A stretch of 64,000 nucleotides of DNA from Pseudomonas sp. F(2018) (GTDB taxonomy: Bacteria > Pseudomonadota > Gammaproteobacteria > Pseudomonadales > Pseudomonadaceae): assembly GCF_005508865.1 (NCBI RefSeq), contig NZ_SCOM01000001.1:186001-250000 (forward strand), given 5' to 3'. The translations under genes were made by a program, and so were the position numbers. The notes beneath the pieces are model-generated. The model was not told the DNA's origin and ran no database searches. It saw only the letters and a program-made list of their open reading frames with translations. Positions 36,478-46,929 of the stretch are shown here, one piece after another (the stretch's first letter is position 1; every line of letters starts with the position of its first letter).

Positions 36478-37938
36478 ATGCCTCTGGAAACGGGAAACAT
36501 GCTGATCTGGTTCGTTGCGCTCTACCTGCTGGTCACCGTCGGTATCGGCTTCTACGCCGCCACCCGCGTCAAGAACTCCAAGGATTTCGCTGCAGGTGGA
36601 CGCAGCATGGGCTTCCCCATCGTCGCGGCCATGGTGTTCGCCACCTGGTTCGGCTCGGAGGCGGTACTGGGTATTCCCGCAACCTTCATCGAGGAAGGCT
36701 TCGCCGGGATCATCGAGGATCCGTTCGGCTCCTTTGGCTGCCTGATGCTGGTCGGTCTGATCATCGCCCGCCCGCTGTACCGCATGAACCTGCTGACCAT
36801 CGGCGACTACTTCAAGAAGCGCTATGGCAGCAACGTCGAGCTGATCGTCAGCCTGGTCATCGTGTTCTCCTACCTGGGCTGGATCGCGGCGCAGCTGACC
36901 GCCCTGGGCGTGGTGTTCAACGTGATCTCCGACGGCGCCATCAGCACCACCCAGGGCATGCTGCTGGGCACCTTCATCGTGCTGCTCTACACCCTGTTCG
37001 GCGGCATGTGGTCGGTGGCCCTGACCGACTTCTTCCAGATGCTGATCATCGTGGTCGGCCTGATCTACCTGACCTGGCTGATCGGTGACATGGCCGGCGG
37101 TGCCGACGTGGTCATCGGCAAGGCGGCCAGCGAGGGCAAGTTCACCTTCATGCACAGCTTCGAGCCCAAGGACATCGTCGCCTTCATCGGCGCCGCGGTG
37201 ACCCTGATGCTCGGCTCCATCCCGCAGCAGGACGTATATGCCCGGGTGATGTCGGCCAAGACCGAGAACATCGCCGCGCGCGCCTCGATGTTCGGTGCCG
37301 CCTTCTACCTGTGCTTCTGCATGCTGCCGATCTTCCTCGCCTACGCCGCCTCGATCATCGATCCGCAGATGGTCCAGCGCTGGCTGGCCGAAGACGCGCA
37401 GATGATCCTGCCGCACCTGATCCTGGAGAAGACCCCGCTGTTCGCCCAGATCATGTTCTTCGGCGCGCTGCTCTCGGCGATCATGTCCACCGCCTCCGGC
37501 ACCCTGCTGGCGCCATCGGTGACCTTCACCGAGAACGTGCTCAAGCGCTTCGTGCCGGTGATGAGCGACAAGCAGTTCCTCCTGGCCATGCGCATCAGCA
37601 TCGTGGTCTGCGCCGCCGCCACCCTGACCTTCGCCATGTACTCCGACGCCAGCATCTACGAGATGGTCGGCAATGCCTACAAGGTGACCCTGGTCGCCGC
37701 CGTGGTGCCACTGTTCGCCGGGCTGTTCTGGAAGCGCGCCACCACCCAGGGCGCGCTGCTGGCCATCGTCGCCGGCCTGAGCTCCTGGCTGTACCTGGAA
37801 TACAGCCTGACCGACGATGCCTTCTGGCCGCCGCAGCTGGCCGGCCTGCTGTTCAGCCTGGGCGCCATGATCGTCGGTTCGCTGCTGCCGCAGTGGCACC
37901 GCAACCCGGACCAGGCGCTGGTGCTGCAGCCCGAGTAA
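36478..37938 (+). CDS. Sodium:solute symporter (SSS family)
   Basis: A 486-residue symporter with about thirteen hydrophobic helices. SSS markers are GRSMGFPIVAAMVFATWFGSEAVLG near residues 41-65, GGMWSVALTDFFQMLI, and MFFGALLSAIMSTASGTLLAPS, which holds the sodium-binding serine/threonine cluster. The substrate is unknown; the general sequence is closer to PutP/SSS amino-acid-type carriers than to sugar carriers. An alternative start is the ATG at 36499 (MLIWFVALYL); neither has a strong ribosome site. There is no kinase domain, unlike CbrA. Confidence 0.88.
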   Translation: MPLETGNMLIWFVALYLLVTVGIGFYAATRVKNSKDFAAGGRSMGFPIVAAMVFATWFGSEAVLGIPATFIEEGFAGIIEDPFGSFGCLMLVGLIIARPLYRMNLLTIGDYFKKRYGSNVELIVSLVIVFSYLGWIAAQLTALGVVFNVISDGAISTTQGMLLGTFIVLLYTLFGGMWSVALTDFFQMLIIVVGLIYLTWLIGDMAGGADVVIGKAASEGKFTFMHSFEPKDIVAFIGAAVTLMLGSIPQQDVYARVMSAKTENIAARASMFGAAFYLCFCMLPIFLAYAASIIDPQMVQRWLAEDAQMILPHLILEKTPLFAQIMFFGALLSAIMSTASGTLLAPSVTFTENVLKRFVPVMSDKQFLLAMRISIVVCAAATLTFAMYSDASIYEMVGNAYKVTLVAAVVPLFAGLFWKRATTQGALLAIVAGLSSWLYLEYSLTDDAFWPPQLAGLLFSLGAMIVGSLLPQWHRNPDQALVLQPE

Positions 37939-37955
37939 GCCACGCCGCGTTCGCC

Positions 37956-37981
37956 GAAACCCCGCCCCATGGCGGGGTTTC
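37956..37981. terminator. Bidirectional terminator between the symporter and hutD
   Basis: GAAACCCCGCC and GGCGGGGTTTC form an 11-bp stem around a CCAT loop between two convergent genes. The A and T ends of the stem give a U-tract on both strands. Confidence 0.8.
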
Positions 37982-37986
37982 GCGTT

Positions 37987-38559
37987 TCAGGAGCGGCGAT
38001 ACAGCTGGGCCACCTGCAGGCAGGCGGCGCGGCCGCGCAGCAGCAGCGCGCCCTGTTCGCCTTCCAGCAACAGGGCCTGGCCCGCGAGCAGCGCTGCCCG
38101 GTCCCGCATCTCCACCTGGCCGCCGTGGCACAGGAGCAGGAGTACCTCGGCGTCGTTGTGCAGCGCCCGCTCGCCCTCCAGATGCAGATGCCACAGGCGG
38201 TGCTGCCAGGTGTCGCGGCGGGTCATCACATTGAGGTCGCTCACCGGCCCGTCGATCAGCTGCGCCGTCACCTCGTCCTCGCCGGCGAACGCCAGCGCCT
38301 CGCCACAGGGGCGCAGGGTGCGGCTGGCGCCCAGCAGCTGCAGATCGAGACCGGCGCCGTCGAGCACGGCCAGGCTGCGGTCGACTCCGGGGAAGGGCGA
38401 GAAGGGCCCGCCGCTGGCCACCCGGGCGCAGCTGATGCGCCAGGCGAAATCCTCCAGCCCGGCCGCACGCGGCGCGATGGCCAACTGGCGAGTGGTGCCG
38501 CCGCCGTTCTTCCAGGGTGTAGCGGGCAGTGTCTGCAGGTCGATGATTCGGCAGGACAT
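37987..38559 (-). CDS. hutD: HutD family protein
   Basis: A 190-residue double-cupin HutD protein (COG3758). The hallmark MSCRIIDLQTLPATPWKNGG followed by GTTRQLA is present, with FAWRISCARVASGGPFSPFPGVDR. In P. fluorescens HutD limits excessive hut expression, perhaps by sensing urocanate; its mechanism is not settled. The start is the ATG at 38559 with GGGAG 9 bases upstream. It is divergent from hutI, and a TGTATATACA palindrome lies 20 bases before the start. Confidence 0.92.
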   Translation of the reverse strand: MSCRIIDLQTLPATPWKNGGGTTRQLAIAPRAAGLEDFAWRISCARVASGGPFSPFPGVDRSLAVLDGAGLDLQLLGASRTLRPCGEALAFAGEDEVTAQLIDGPVSDLNVMTRRDTWQHRLWHLHLEGERALHNDAEVLLLLCHGGQVEMRDRAALLAGQALLLEGEQGALLLRGRAACLQVAQLYRRS

Positions 38560-38579
38560 ACCGTTCGTCTCCCGATCTA

Positions 38580-38591
38580 ATGTATATACAA
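38580..38591. promoter_or_regulatory. HutC-like operator before hutD
   Basis: ATGTATATACAA contains the perfect palindrome TGTATATACA. HutC sites in pseudomonads have the same TGTAnnTACA form. It is 20 bases upstream of the hutD start codon, so HutC bound here would block transcription. hutC itself is at 48551. Confidence 0.7.
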
Positions 38592-38715
38592 ATGGTCGAT
38601 CGGCGCCGAGGCCCCGTCTTTTCTGGGTTCGGGCAGCCTGTCTTGAATGGCTCTTGCCATAGAGGTGGCAAGCTCGCCGATGACAATGCTTGACGGCACC
38701 ATGCGTTGACTTTAC

Positions 38716-38727
38716 ATGTATATACAT
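38716..38727. promoter_or_regulatory. HutC-like operator before hutI
   Basis: ATGTATATACAT is a perfect 12-base palindrome ending 20 bases before the hutI start codon, mirroring the site before hutD. Both divergent hut units thus carry the same operator at the same distance. Confidence 0.75.
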
Positions 38728-38747
38728 TGAAGCGAGAGGACAACCCG

Positions 38748-39965
38748 ATGCCCTTGTCTCCCCGGCCACGTCGCCTCTGGCGCGACGTCATCCTGTTCGA
38801 TGGCCTGCAGCAGCTGCCCGAGCCCATGGCCGTGCTGGTGGAGGGCGAGCGCATTGCCGGCCTGTGGCCCGAGCGCGAGTTCGACCAGTCCCAGGCCTCC
38901 AGCGCCGAAGAAGCCGGGCGCGGCGGGGTGATGACCCCCGGCCTGGTCGACTGCCATACCCATCTGGTCTATGCCGGCAACCGCGCCGACGAATTCGAGC
39001 GGCGCCTGGAAGGCGTCAGCTACGCCGAGATCGCCAAGGCCGGCGGCGGCATCCTCAGCACCGTGCGTGCCACCCGTGCGGCCAGCGAGGATGAACTGAT
39101 CGCCGCCAGCCTGCCGCGTCTGGACGCGCTGCTGGTCGATGGCATGACCACTGTGGAGATCAAGTCCGGCTACGGCCTGACCCTCGCCGACGAACTGAAG
39201 ATGCTGCGCGTGGCCCGCCGCCTCGGCGAGCTGCGTCCGCTGCGGGTCGTCACCACGCTGCTCGGTGCCCACGCCCTGCCGCCGGAATACGCCGGCGATG
39301 ACGATGGCTATGTGCGCCTGGTCTGCGAGCAGATGATCCCGGCCGCGGCGGCCGAGGGCCTGGCCGATGCGGTGGATGTCTTCTGCGAAGGCATCGGCTT
39401 CTCTGCGGCCCAGTGCGAGCGCATCTTCCAGGCCGCGCAAGCCCATGGACTGGCGCTCAAGGCCCACGCCGAGCAGCTCTCCAACCTCGGCGGCAGCGCC
39501 CTGGCTGCGCGCTACGGCGCACTGTCCGCCGACCATATCGAATACCTCGACGAGGCCGGTGTGCGCGCCATGGCCGAGGCCGGCACGGTGGCCGTGTTGC
39601 TGCCCGGCGCCTTCCACTGCCTGCGCGAAACCCAGCTGCCGCCCATCGAGCTGCTGCGCCAGTACGGCGTGCCGATGGCCGTGGCCAGCGACGCCAACCC
39701 CGGCACCTCGCCGATCTGCATGCCCAGCCTGCTGGCCAACCTGGCCTGCACCCTGTTCCGCCTGACCCCGCGCGAGGCCCTGGCCGGCATGACCGCGCAT
39801 GGCGCCCGCGCCCTCGGCCATCCCGAACTGGGCCGCCTCGCCGTCGGCGCAACCGCCGACCTGTGCCTGTGGGACATCCAGCACCCCGCCGAGCTGGCCT
39901 ACGCCGTGCAGCCGGGGCGCCTGCGCCAACGCATCTTCGCCGGAGCCATCACTCATGCACGCTGA
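38748..39965 (+). CDS. hutI: Imidazolonepropionase
   Basis: A 405-residue amidohydrolase that opens the ring of imidazolone propionate to give formimino-L-glutamate, the third step of histidine breakdown. The metal site [44 protein letters not shown] and SDANPGTSP are typical. The start is the ATG at 38748 after AGAGGA. It heads hutI-G-U-H and overlaps hutG by 11 bases. Confidence 0.96.
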   Translation: MPLSPRPRRLWRDVILFDGLQQLPEPMAVLVEGERIAGLWPEREFDQSQASSAEEAGRGGVMTPGLVDCHTHLVYAGNRADEFERRLEGVSYAEIAKAGGGILSTVRATRAASEDELIAASLPRLDALLVDGMTTVEIKSGYGLTLADELKMLRVARRLGELRPLRVVTTLLGAHALPPEYAGDDDGYVRLVCEQMIPAAAAEGLADAVDVFCEGIGFSAAQCERIFQAAQAHGLALKAHAEQLSNLGGSALAARYGALSADHIEYLDEAGVRAMAEAGTVAVLLPGAFHCLRETQLPPIELLRQYGVPMAVASDANPGTSPICMPSLLANLACTLFRLTPREALAGMTAHGARALGHPELGRLAVGATADLCLWDIQHPAELAYAVQPGRLRQRIFAGAITHAR

Positions 39966-40905
39966 TCGTTTCTCCATGGAGGCCTGGACCGGCCGCACCG
40001 ACCCCGAGCCGGACAGCCCGCGCTGGCACCAGCGCATCCAGCCGCTGCAGGCCGACAGCCCGGCCGGCGTGGTCCTGTTCGGCTTCGCCTGCGACGAGGG
40101 CGTGCGCCGCAACCACGGCCGCGTTGGCGCCGCCGGCGGCCCACCGCTGCTGCGCAAGGCCCTGGCCAACCTGGCCTGGCATCGCCAGGGCCCGGCCTAC
40201 GACGCCGGCGACGTGGTCTGCGCGGACGGCGACCTGGAGGCGGCCCAGGCGCGCCTCGCGCGTGGCGTCTGCACCCTGCTGGACGCCGGCCACCTGCCGC
40301 TGGTGCTGGGCGGCGGCCACGAGGTGGCCTTCGGCAGCTGGTCCGGCCTGGCCGAGCATCTGGGCGGCGAGTCTGCTCCGCGGATGGCCGCCCCAAAGAT
40401 TGGCATCATCAATTTCGACGCCCACTTCGACCTGCGCGACCCGGCCCATGTGCATTCCTCCGGCACCCCCTTCGCCCAGATCGCCGAGGCCAGCACCGCC
40501 CGCGGCTGGCCGTTCCGCTACGCCTGCCTGGGCGTCAGCCGCGCCAGCAATACCCGCGCGCTGTTCGCCCGCGCCGCCGAACTGCAGGTGCTGGTGCGCG
40601 AGGACCGCGAGATTCGCGAGTCGAGCCTGGAGACCATCGGCGCCGAGCTGGACGCCTTTATGGCCGGCTGCGACGCCCTCTACCTGACCCTCGACATCGA
40701 CGTGCTGCCGGCCTGCGAGGCCCCCGGAGTCAGTGCTCCGGCCGCCCGTGGCGTGCCGCTGGCGCTGCTCGAGCCGCTGCTGGAGCGGATCAAGGGCAGC
40801 GGCAAGCTGCGCCTGATCGACTTCGCCGAATTCAACCCGCAACACGACATCGACAACCGCACCGCCCGCGTGGTGGCGCGCCTGATCCATCTGCTGACCC
40901 TCTAG
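39955..40905 (+). CDS. hutG: Formimidoylglutamase (arginase family)
   Basis: A 316-residue arginase-family enzyme that splits formimino-L-glutamate into glutamate and formamide. The binuclear manganese motifs are [19 protein letters not shown] and [12 protein letters not shown]. This is not the N-formylglutamate deformylase that most pseudomonads call HutG, so the pathway here has four steps and releases formamide. It overlaps hutI, showing translational coupling. Notably, the formamide product is a substrate of the FmdA formamidase at 14947. Confidence 0.93.
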   Translation: MHADRFSMEAWTGRTDPEPDSPRWHQRIQPLQADSPAGVVLFGFACDEGVRRNHGRVGAAGGPPLLRKALANLAWHRQGPAYDAGDVVCADGDLEAAQARLARGVCTLLDAGHLPLVLGGGHEVAFGSWSGLAEHLGGESAPRMAAPKIGIINFDAHFDLRDPAHVHSSGTPFAQIAEASTARGWPFRYACLGVSRASNTRALFARAAELQVLVREDREIRESSLETIGAELDAFMAGCDALYLTLDIDVLPACEAPGVSAPAARGVPLALLEPLLERIKGSGKLRLIDFAEFNPQHDIDNRTARVVARLIHLLTL

Positions 40906-40941
40906 CCCGAACCTCACTCCGCACAAGAACAAGGAGCCCCC

Positions 40942-42603
40942 ATGAGCAAGTTTCGCGACATCGAGATCCGCGCCCCGCGTGGCAACCAGCTGACCGCCAA
41001 GAGCTGGCTGACCGAGGCGCCGCTGCGCATGCTGATGAACAACCTCGACCCGGAAGTGGCCGAGAACCCCAAAGAGCTGGTGGTGTACGGCGGCATCGGC
41101 CGCGCCGCACGTAACTGGGAGTGCTACGACAAGATCGTCGCGACCCTCAAGGAACTGAACGACGACGAGACCCTGCTGGTGCAGTCCGGCAAGCCGGTCG
41201 GCGTGTTCAAGACCCACAGCAACGCGCCACGCGTGCTGATCGCCAACTCCAATCTGGTGCCACACTGGGCCAGCTGGGAACACTTCAACGAACTGGATGC
41301 CAAGGGCCTGGCCATGTACGGCCAGATGACCGCCGGTTCGTGGATCTACATCGGCAGCCAGGGCATCGTCCAGGGCACCTACGAGACCTTCGTCGAGGCC
41401 GGTCGCCAGCACTACAACGGCAATCTCACCGGCCGCTGGGTGCTCACTGCCGGCCTCGGTGGCATGGGCGGCGCCCAGCCGCTGGCCGCCACCCTGGCCG
41501 GCGCCTGCTCGCTGAACATCGAATGCCAGCAGACCAGCATCGACTTCCGCTTGCGCAGCCGCTATGTCGACGAGCAGGCCACCGACCTGGACGATGCCCT
41601 GGCGCGTATCGCCAAGTACACCCGCGAGGGCAAGGCCATCTCCATCGCCCTGCTGGGCAATGCCGCCGAGATCCTCCCGGAACTGGTGCGCCGTGGCGTG
41701 CGTCCGGACATGGTCACCGACCAGACCAGCGCCCACGACCCGCTCAACGGCTACCTGCCGATCGGCTGGAGCTGGGAACAGTACAAGGACCGCGGCAAGA
41801 CCGACCCGGCTGCGGTGGTCAAGGCCGCCAAGCAGTCGATGGCCGTGCATGTGCAGGCCATGCTCGACTTCCAGAAGCTGGGCGTGCCGACCTTCGATTA
41901 CGGCAACAACATCCGCCAGATGGCGAAAGAGGAGGGCGTGGCCAACGCCTTCGACTTCCCCGGTTTCGTCCCGGCCTATATCCGCCCGCTGTTCTGCCGC
42001 GGCATCGGCCCGTTCCGCTGGGCGGCGCTGTCCGGCAATGCCGAGGACATCTACAAGACCGACGCCAAGGTCAAGGAGCTGATCCCCGACGATGCGCACC
42101 TGCACCGCTGGCTGGACATGGCCCGCGAGCGCATCGCCTTCCAGGGCCTGCCGGCACGCATCTGCTGGGTCGGCCTGGGCCTGCGCGCCAAGCTCGGCCT
42201 GGCCTTCAACGAGATGGTGCGTTCGGGTGAACTGTCGGCGCCTATCGTCATCGGTCGTGACCACCTGGACAGCGGCTCGGTCTCCAGCCCCAACCGCGAG
42301 ACCGAGGCCATGCAGGACGGCTCCGACGCCGTGTCCGACTGGCCGTTGCTCAACGCCCTGCTCAACACCGCCAGCGGCGCCACCTGGGTCTCGCTGCACC
42401 ACGGTGGCGGCGTGGGCATGGGCTTCTCCCAGCATTCGGGGATGGTCATCGTCTGTGACGGTACGGATGAAGCAGCGGCGCGTATCGCCCGTGTGCTGAC
42501 CAACGACCCGGGCACCGGGGTGATGCGCCATGCCGACGCCGGCTACCAGATCGCCATCGACTGCGCCCGCGAGCAGGGCCTTAAACTGCCGATGATCGGT
42601 TGA
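40942..42603 (+). CDS. hutU: Urocanate hydratase
   Basis: A 553-residue NAD-dependent urocanase that hydrates urocanate to imidazolone propionate. Family markers are [51 protein letters not shown] (the NAD site) and [18 protein letters not shown]. The length is that of proteobacterial HutU. AAGGAG precedes the ATG at 40942, and hutH follows after 13 bases. Confidence 0.97.
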   Translation: MSKFRDIEIRAPRGNQLTAKSWLTEAPLRMLMNNLDPEVAENPKELVVYGGIGRAARNWECYDKIVATLKELNDDETLLVQSGKPVGVFKTHSNAPRVLIANSNLVPHWASWEHFNELDAKGLAMYGQMTAGSWIYIGSQGIVQGTYETFVEAGRQHYNGNLTGRWVLTAGLGGMGGAQPLAATLAGACSLNIECQQTSIDFRLRSRYVDEQATDLDDALARIAKYTREGKAISIALLGNAAEILPELVRRGVRPDMVTDQTSAHDPLNGYLPIGWSWEQYKDRGKTDPAAVVKAAKQSMAVHVQAMLDFQKLGVPTFDYGNNIRQMAKEEGVANAFDFPGFVPAYIRPLFCRGIGPFRWAALSGNAEDIYKTDAKVKELIPDDAHLHRWLDMARERIAFQGLPARICWVGLGLRAKLGLAFNEMVRSGELSAPIVIGRDHLDSGSVSSPNRETEAMQDGSDAVSDWPLLNALLNTASGATWVSLHHGGGVGMGFSQHSGMVIVCDGTDEAAARIARVLTNDPGTGVMRHADAGYQIAIDCAREQGLKLPMIG

Positions 42604-42616
42604 GGACCGCAATCCC

Positions 42617-44149
42617 ATGAACGCCCTGACTCTGCAACCCGGCCAGCTGACCCTGGCCCATCTGCGCGCCGCCTACCAGGCCCCCGTGCGCCTGACCCTG
42701 GACGCCACGGCCCACCCGGCCATCGACGCCAGCGTCGCCTGTGTCGAGAAGATCATCGCCGAGGGCCGCACCGCCTACGGCATCAACACCGGCTTCGGCC
42801 TGCTGGCGCAGACCCGCATCGCCACCGAGGACCTGGAGAAGCTGCAGCGCTCGCTGGTGCTGTCCCACGCCGCCGGTATCGGCGAGGCGCTGGACGACGC
42901 CATGGTGCGGCTGATCATGATCCTCAAGATCAACAGCCTGGCCCGTGGCTTCTCCGGCATCCGCCGCAAGGTGATCGAGGCGCTGGTCGCCCTGGTCAAC
43001 GCCGAGGTCTATCCGCATATCCCGCTGAAGGGCTCGGTCGGCGCCTCCGGCGACCTGGCGCCGCTGGCGCATATGTCGCTGGTTCTTCTTGGGGAAAGTA
43101 AGGCGCGGCACAAGGGCCAGTGGCTGCCGGCCAGCGAGGCGCTGGCCGTGGCTGGCCTGGAACCCATGACCCTGGCCGCCAAGGAGGGCCTGGCCCTGCT
43201 CAACGGCACCCAGGTATCCACCGCCTATGCCCTGCGCGGGCTGTTCGAGGCCGAGGACCTGTACGCCGCCGCCACCGTCTGCGGCGCCCTCAGCGTCGAG
43301 GCCATGCTCGGCTCGCGGGCGCCCTTCGATGCGCGCATCCACGCCGCCCGTCGCCAGCGTGGGCAGATCGACGCGGCCGCCGCCTACCGTCATCTGCTCG
43401 GCGCCAGCAGCGAGATCGGTCGCTCCCACGCCGCCTGCGACAAGGTACAGGACCCGTACTCGCTGCGCTGCCAGCCCCAGGTCATGGGCGCGTGCCTGAC
43501 CCAGCTGCGCCAGGCCGCCGAAGTGCTGGCGGTGGAGGCCAACGCGGTGTCGGACAACCCGCTGGTGTTCGCCGCCGAGGGCGACGTGATCTCCGGCGGC
43601 AACTTCCACGCCGAGCCGGTGGCCATGGCCGCCGACAACATCGCCCTGGCCATTGCCGAGATCGGCTCGCTCAGCGAGAGACGCATCTCCCTGATGATGG
43701 ACAAGCATATGTCGCAATTACCCCCGTTTTTGGTGGCCAATGGCGGGGTGAATTCCGGCTTCATGATCGCCCAGGTCACCGCCGCGGCCCTGGCCAGCGA
43801 CAACAAGGCCTTGGCCCACCCGCACAGCGTCGACAGCCTGCCCACCTCGGCCAACCAGGAAGACCATGTGTCGATGGCGCCGAACGCCGGCAAGCGCCTG
43901 TGGGAGATGGCCGCCAACACCCGCGGTGTGCTCGCCGTGGAATGGCTGGGCGCCTGCCAGGGCCTGGATTTTCGCGAGGGCCTGCACAGCTCGCCGGTCC
44001 TGGAACAGGCGCGCAGCGTCCTGCGCGCCAAGGTGCCGTACTACGTCGAAGACCGCTTTTTCGCCCCGGACATCGCCGCGGCCGACGCCCTGCTCGCCGA
44101 GCGGGTGCTGACGCCCCTGCTGCCGGCGCAACTGCTACCCAGCTGCTGA
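42617..44149 (+). CDS. hutH: Histidine ammonia-lyase (canonical, MIO-containing)
   Basis: A 510-residue histidase that removes ammonia from histidine to give urocanate. The Ala143-Ser144-Gly145 triad that cyclises to the MIO cofactor is intact ([16 protein letters not shown]), as is the catalytic Tyr54 in AYGINTGFG, the [10 protein letters not shown] segment that carries the second active-site Tyr and Arg, and NQEDHVS. It ends the hutI-G-U-H block and is followed after 41 bases by the hutX transporter gene. Confidence 0.97.
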   Translation: MNALTLQPGQLTLAHLRAAYQAPVRLTLDATAHPAIDASVACVEKIIAEGRTAYGINTGFGLLAQTRIATEDLEKLQRSLVLSHAAGIGEALDDAMVRLIMILKINSLARGFSGIRRKVIEALVALVNAEVYPHIPLKGSVGASGDLAPLAHMSLVLLGESKARHKGQWLPASEALAVAGLEPMTLAAKEGLALLNGTQVSTAYALRGLFEAEDLYAAATVCGALSVEAMLGSRAPFDARIHAARRQRGQIDAAAAYRHLLGASSEIGRSHAACDKVQDPYSLRCQPQVMGACLTQLRQAAEVLAVEANAVSDNPLVFAAEGDVISGGNFHAEPVAMAADNIALAIAEIGSLSERRISLMMDKHMSQLPPFLVANGGVNSGFMIAQVTAAALASDNKALAHPHSVDSLPTSANQEDHVSMAPNAGKRLWEMAANTRGVLAVEWLGACQGLDFREGLHSSPVLEQARSVLRAKVPYYVEDRFFAPDIAAADALLAERVLTPLLPAQLLPSC

Positions 44150-44190
44150 TGGCGTTTCACCAACAGCCACTACCCCTATCGGAGGTTCAC

Positions 44191-45159
44191 ATGCACAACA
44201 ACAAGACTCTGCTCTCCGCTCTGCTCGCCCTCGGGCTGCTCACCGGTACCGTGTCGGCACAGGCCGCGGGCTGGTGCGAATCCGGCAAGCCGGTGAAGTT
44301 CGCCGGGCTCAATTGGGAGAGCGGCATGCTGCTGACCGACATCATGCAATTCATCCTCCAGCATGGTTACGGCTGCGAGACCGACAGCCTGCCGGGCAAC
44401 TCCATCACCATGGAGCAGGCCCTGGGCAGCAACGATATCCAGGTGTTCGCCGAGGAATGGATTGGTCGCAGCGATGCATGGGACAAGGCCGCCCAGGCCG
44501 GCAAGGTGGTTGGCGTGGGGGCGCCCATCGTCGGTGCCACCGAAGGCTGGTATGTGCCGCGTTACGTGATCGAGGGCGATAGTCAGCGCGGACTGCAAGC
44601 CAAGGCCCCCCAGCTCAAGGGGGTGGCCGACCTGGGCCAGTACGCCGAGCTGTTCCGCGATCCCGAGGAGCCGGACAAGGGGCGTTTTTACAATTGCCCG
44701 GCGGGCTGGACCTGCGAGCTGGACAACAGCCAGATGCTGAAAAGCTACGGCCTGGAAGACAAGTTCACCAACTTCCGCCCGGGCACCGGTCCGGCACTGG
44801 ATGCCGCGGTGCTGTCCAGCTATCGCCGTGGCGAGCCGATTCTCTTCTACTACTGGTCGCCGACGCCGCTGATGGGCCAGGCCGACCTGGTCAAGCTGGA
44901 GGAAAAGGCCGGGGTGAACAAGGACGTGACCATTCAGGTCGGCCTGTCCAAGGTCTTCCACGACGAGGCGCCGGAGCTGGTGGCCGTCCTGGAGAAGGTC
45001 AACCTGCCGATCGACCTGCTGAACCAGAGCCTGGCGCGGATGGCCAAGGAAAAGCTGTCGTCGGACAAGCTGGCCAAGCTGTTCCTCAAGGAGCACCCGG
45101 AAGTCTGGCATGCCTGGGTCGCAGAAGACGCGGCGAAGAAAGTCGACGCCGCGCTCTGA
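44191..45159 (+). CDS. hutX: Histidine/quaternary-amine type ABC binding protein HutX
   Basis: A 322-residue periplasmic binding protein of the OpuAC/ProX class with signal peptide LLSALLALGLLTGTVSAQAA. VKFAGLNWESGMLLTDIMQFILQHGYGCETD and QVFAEEWIGRSDAWDKAAQAGKV are typical of the HutX/ChoX subgroup. ATCGGAGG lies before the ATG at 44191. Within a hut cluster, and with permease and ATPase following, histidine uptake is most likely, though HutX-type systems can also carry related compounds. Confidence 0.88.
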   Translation: MHNNKTLLSALLALGLLTGTVSAQAAGWCESGKPVKFAGLNWESGMLLTDIMQFILQHGYGCETDSLPGNSITMEQALGSNDIQVFAEEWIGRSDAWDKAAQAGKVVGVGAPIVGATEGWYVPRYVIEGDSQRGLQAKAPQLKGVADLGQYAELFRDPEEPDKGRFYNCPAGWTCELDNSQMLKSYGLEDKFTNFRPGTGPALDAAVLSSYRRGEPILFYYWSPTPLMGQADLVKLEEKAGVNKDVTIQVGLSKVFHDEAPELVAVLEKVNLPIDLLNQSLARMAKEKLSSDKLAKLFLKEHPEVWHAWVAEDAAKKVDAAL

Positions 45160-45172
45160 CGAGTCGATCCAT

Positions 45173-45193
45173 GCCCCGGCGTCGGCCGGGGGC
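45173..45193 (+). promoter_or_regulatory. GC-rich hairpin between hutX and hutW
   Basis: CCCCGGC and GCCGGGG form a stem with a short loop, with no U-run behind it. Placed just after a binding-protein gene, such a hairpin is likely to protect the hutX message from 3' decay and give it more product than the membrane genes. Confidence 0.4.
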
Positions 45194-45240
45194 GGCGAGG
45201 GCACGCGTCCTCGCCTACGAACCACTAGTGAGGGTGCGCC

Positions 45241-46088
45241 ATGTTTCCCGAACGCTTTACCTTCTCCATCGCCGACTGGGTCAACGGCTGGGTCGATACC
45301 CTGGTGACCCAATACGGCGACGTATTCCGCCATATCTCCGACACCCTGCTGTGGGCCATCATCTACCTCGAAGGCACGCTGCGCGCCGCGCCCTGGTGGC
45401 TGGTGCTGGCGGTGGTCGCCGGCATTGCCTGGCACGCCACCCGACGCGTACTGCCGACCCTGCTGATCACCGGCCTGTTGTTCCTGGTCGGCGCCGTCGG
45501 CCTGTGGGACAAGCTGATGCAGACCCTGGCGCTGATGCTGGTGGCGACCGCCATTTCGGTGCTGGTCGGCATTCCGCTGGGAGTGCTCGCCGCGCGCAGC
45601 AACCGTCTGCGCGCCGTGCTGATGCCCTTGCTGGACATCATGCAGACCATGCCCAGCTTCGTGTACCTGATCCCGGTGCTGATGCTGTTCGGCCTGGGCA
45701 AGGTGCCGGCGATTCTGGCCACGGTGATCTATGCCGCGCCGCCCTTGATCCGTCTCACCGATCTGGGCATCCGCCAGGTCGACCATGAAGTGATGGAGGC
45801 GATCAACGCCTTCGGTGCCAATCGCTGGCAGCAACTGTTCGGCGTGCAATTGCCACTGGCCCTGCCGAGCATCATGGCGGGCATCAACCAGACCACCATG
45901 ATGGCTCTGTCGATGGTGGTGATCGCCTCGATGATCGGTGCCCGTGGCCTCGGCGAAGACGTGCTGATCGGTATCCAGACGCTGAACGTCGGCAAGGGCC
46001 TGGAGGCCGGCCTGGCCATCGTCATCCTGGCCGTGGTCTTCGATCGCATCACCCAGGCCTATGGCCGTCCCCGCCATCAGGCCGACCA

Positions 46089-46092
<4 letters not shown>
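45241..46092 (+). CDS. hutW: ABC transporter permease HutW
   Basis: A 283-residue permease of the ProW/OpuAB type with about six helices. The permease-ATPase contact loop VMEAINAFGANRWQQLFGVQLPLALPSIMAGINQT is complete. It is followed without a gap by hutV: the TGA at 46090-46092 lies inside the GTG start of the next gene (GTGA). Confidence 0.92.
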
Positions 46093-46919
<827 letters not shown>

Positions 46920-46929
46920 GAGTGCCATG

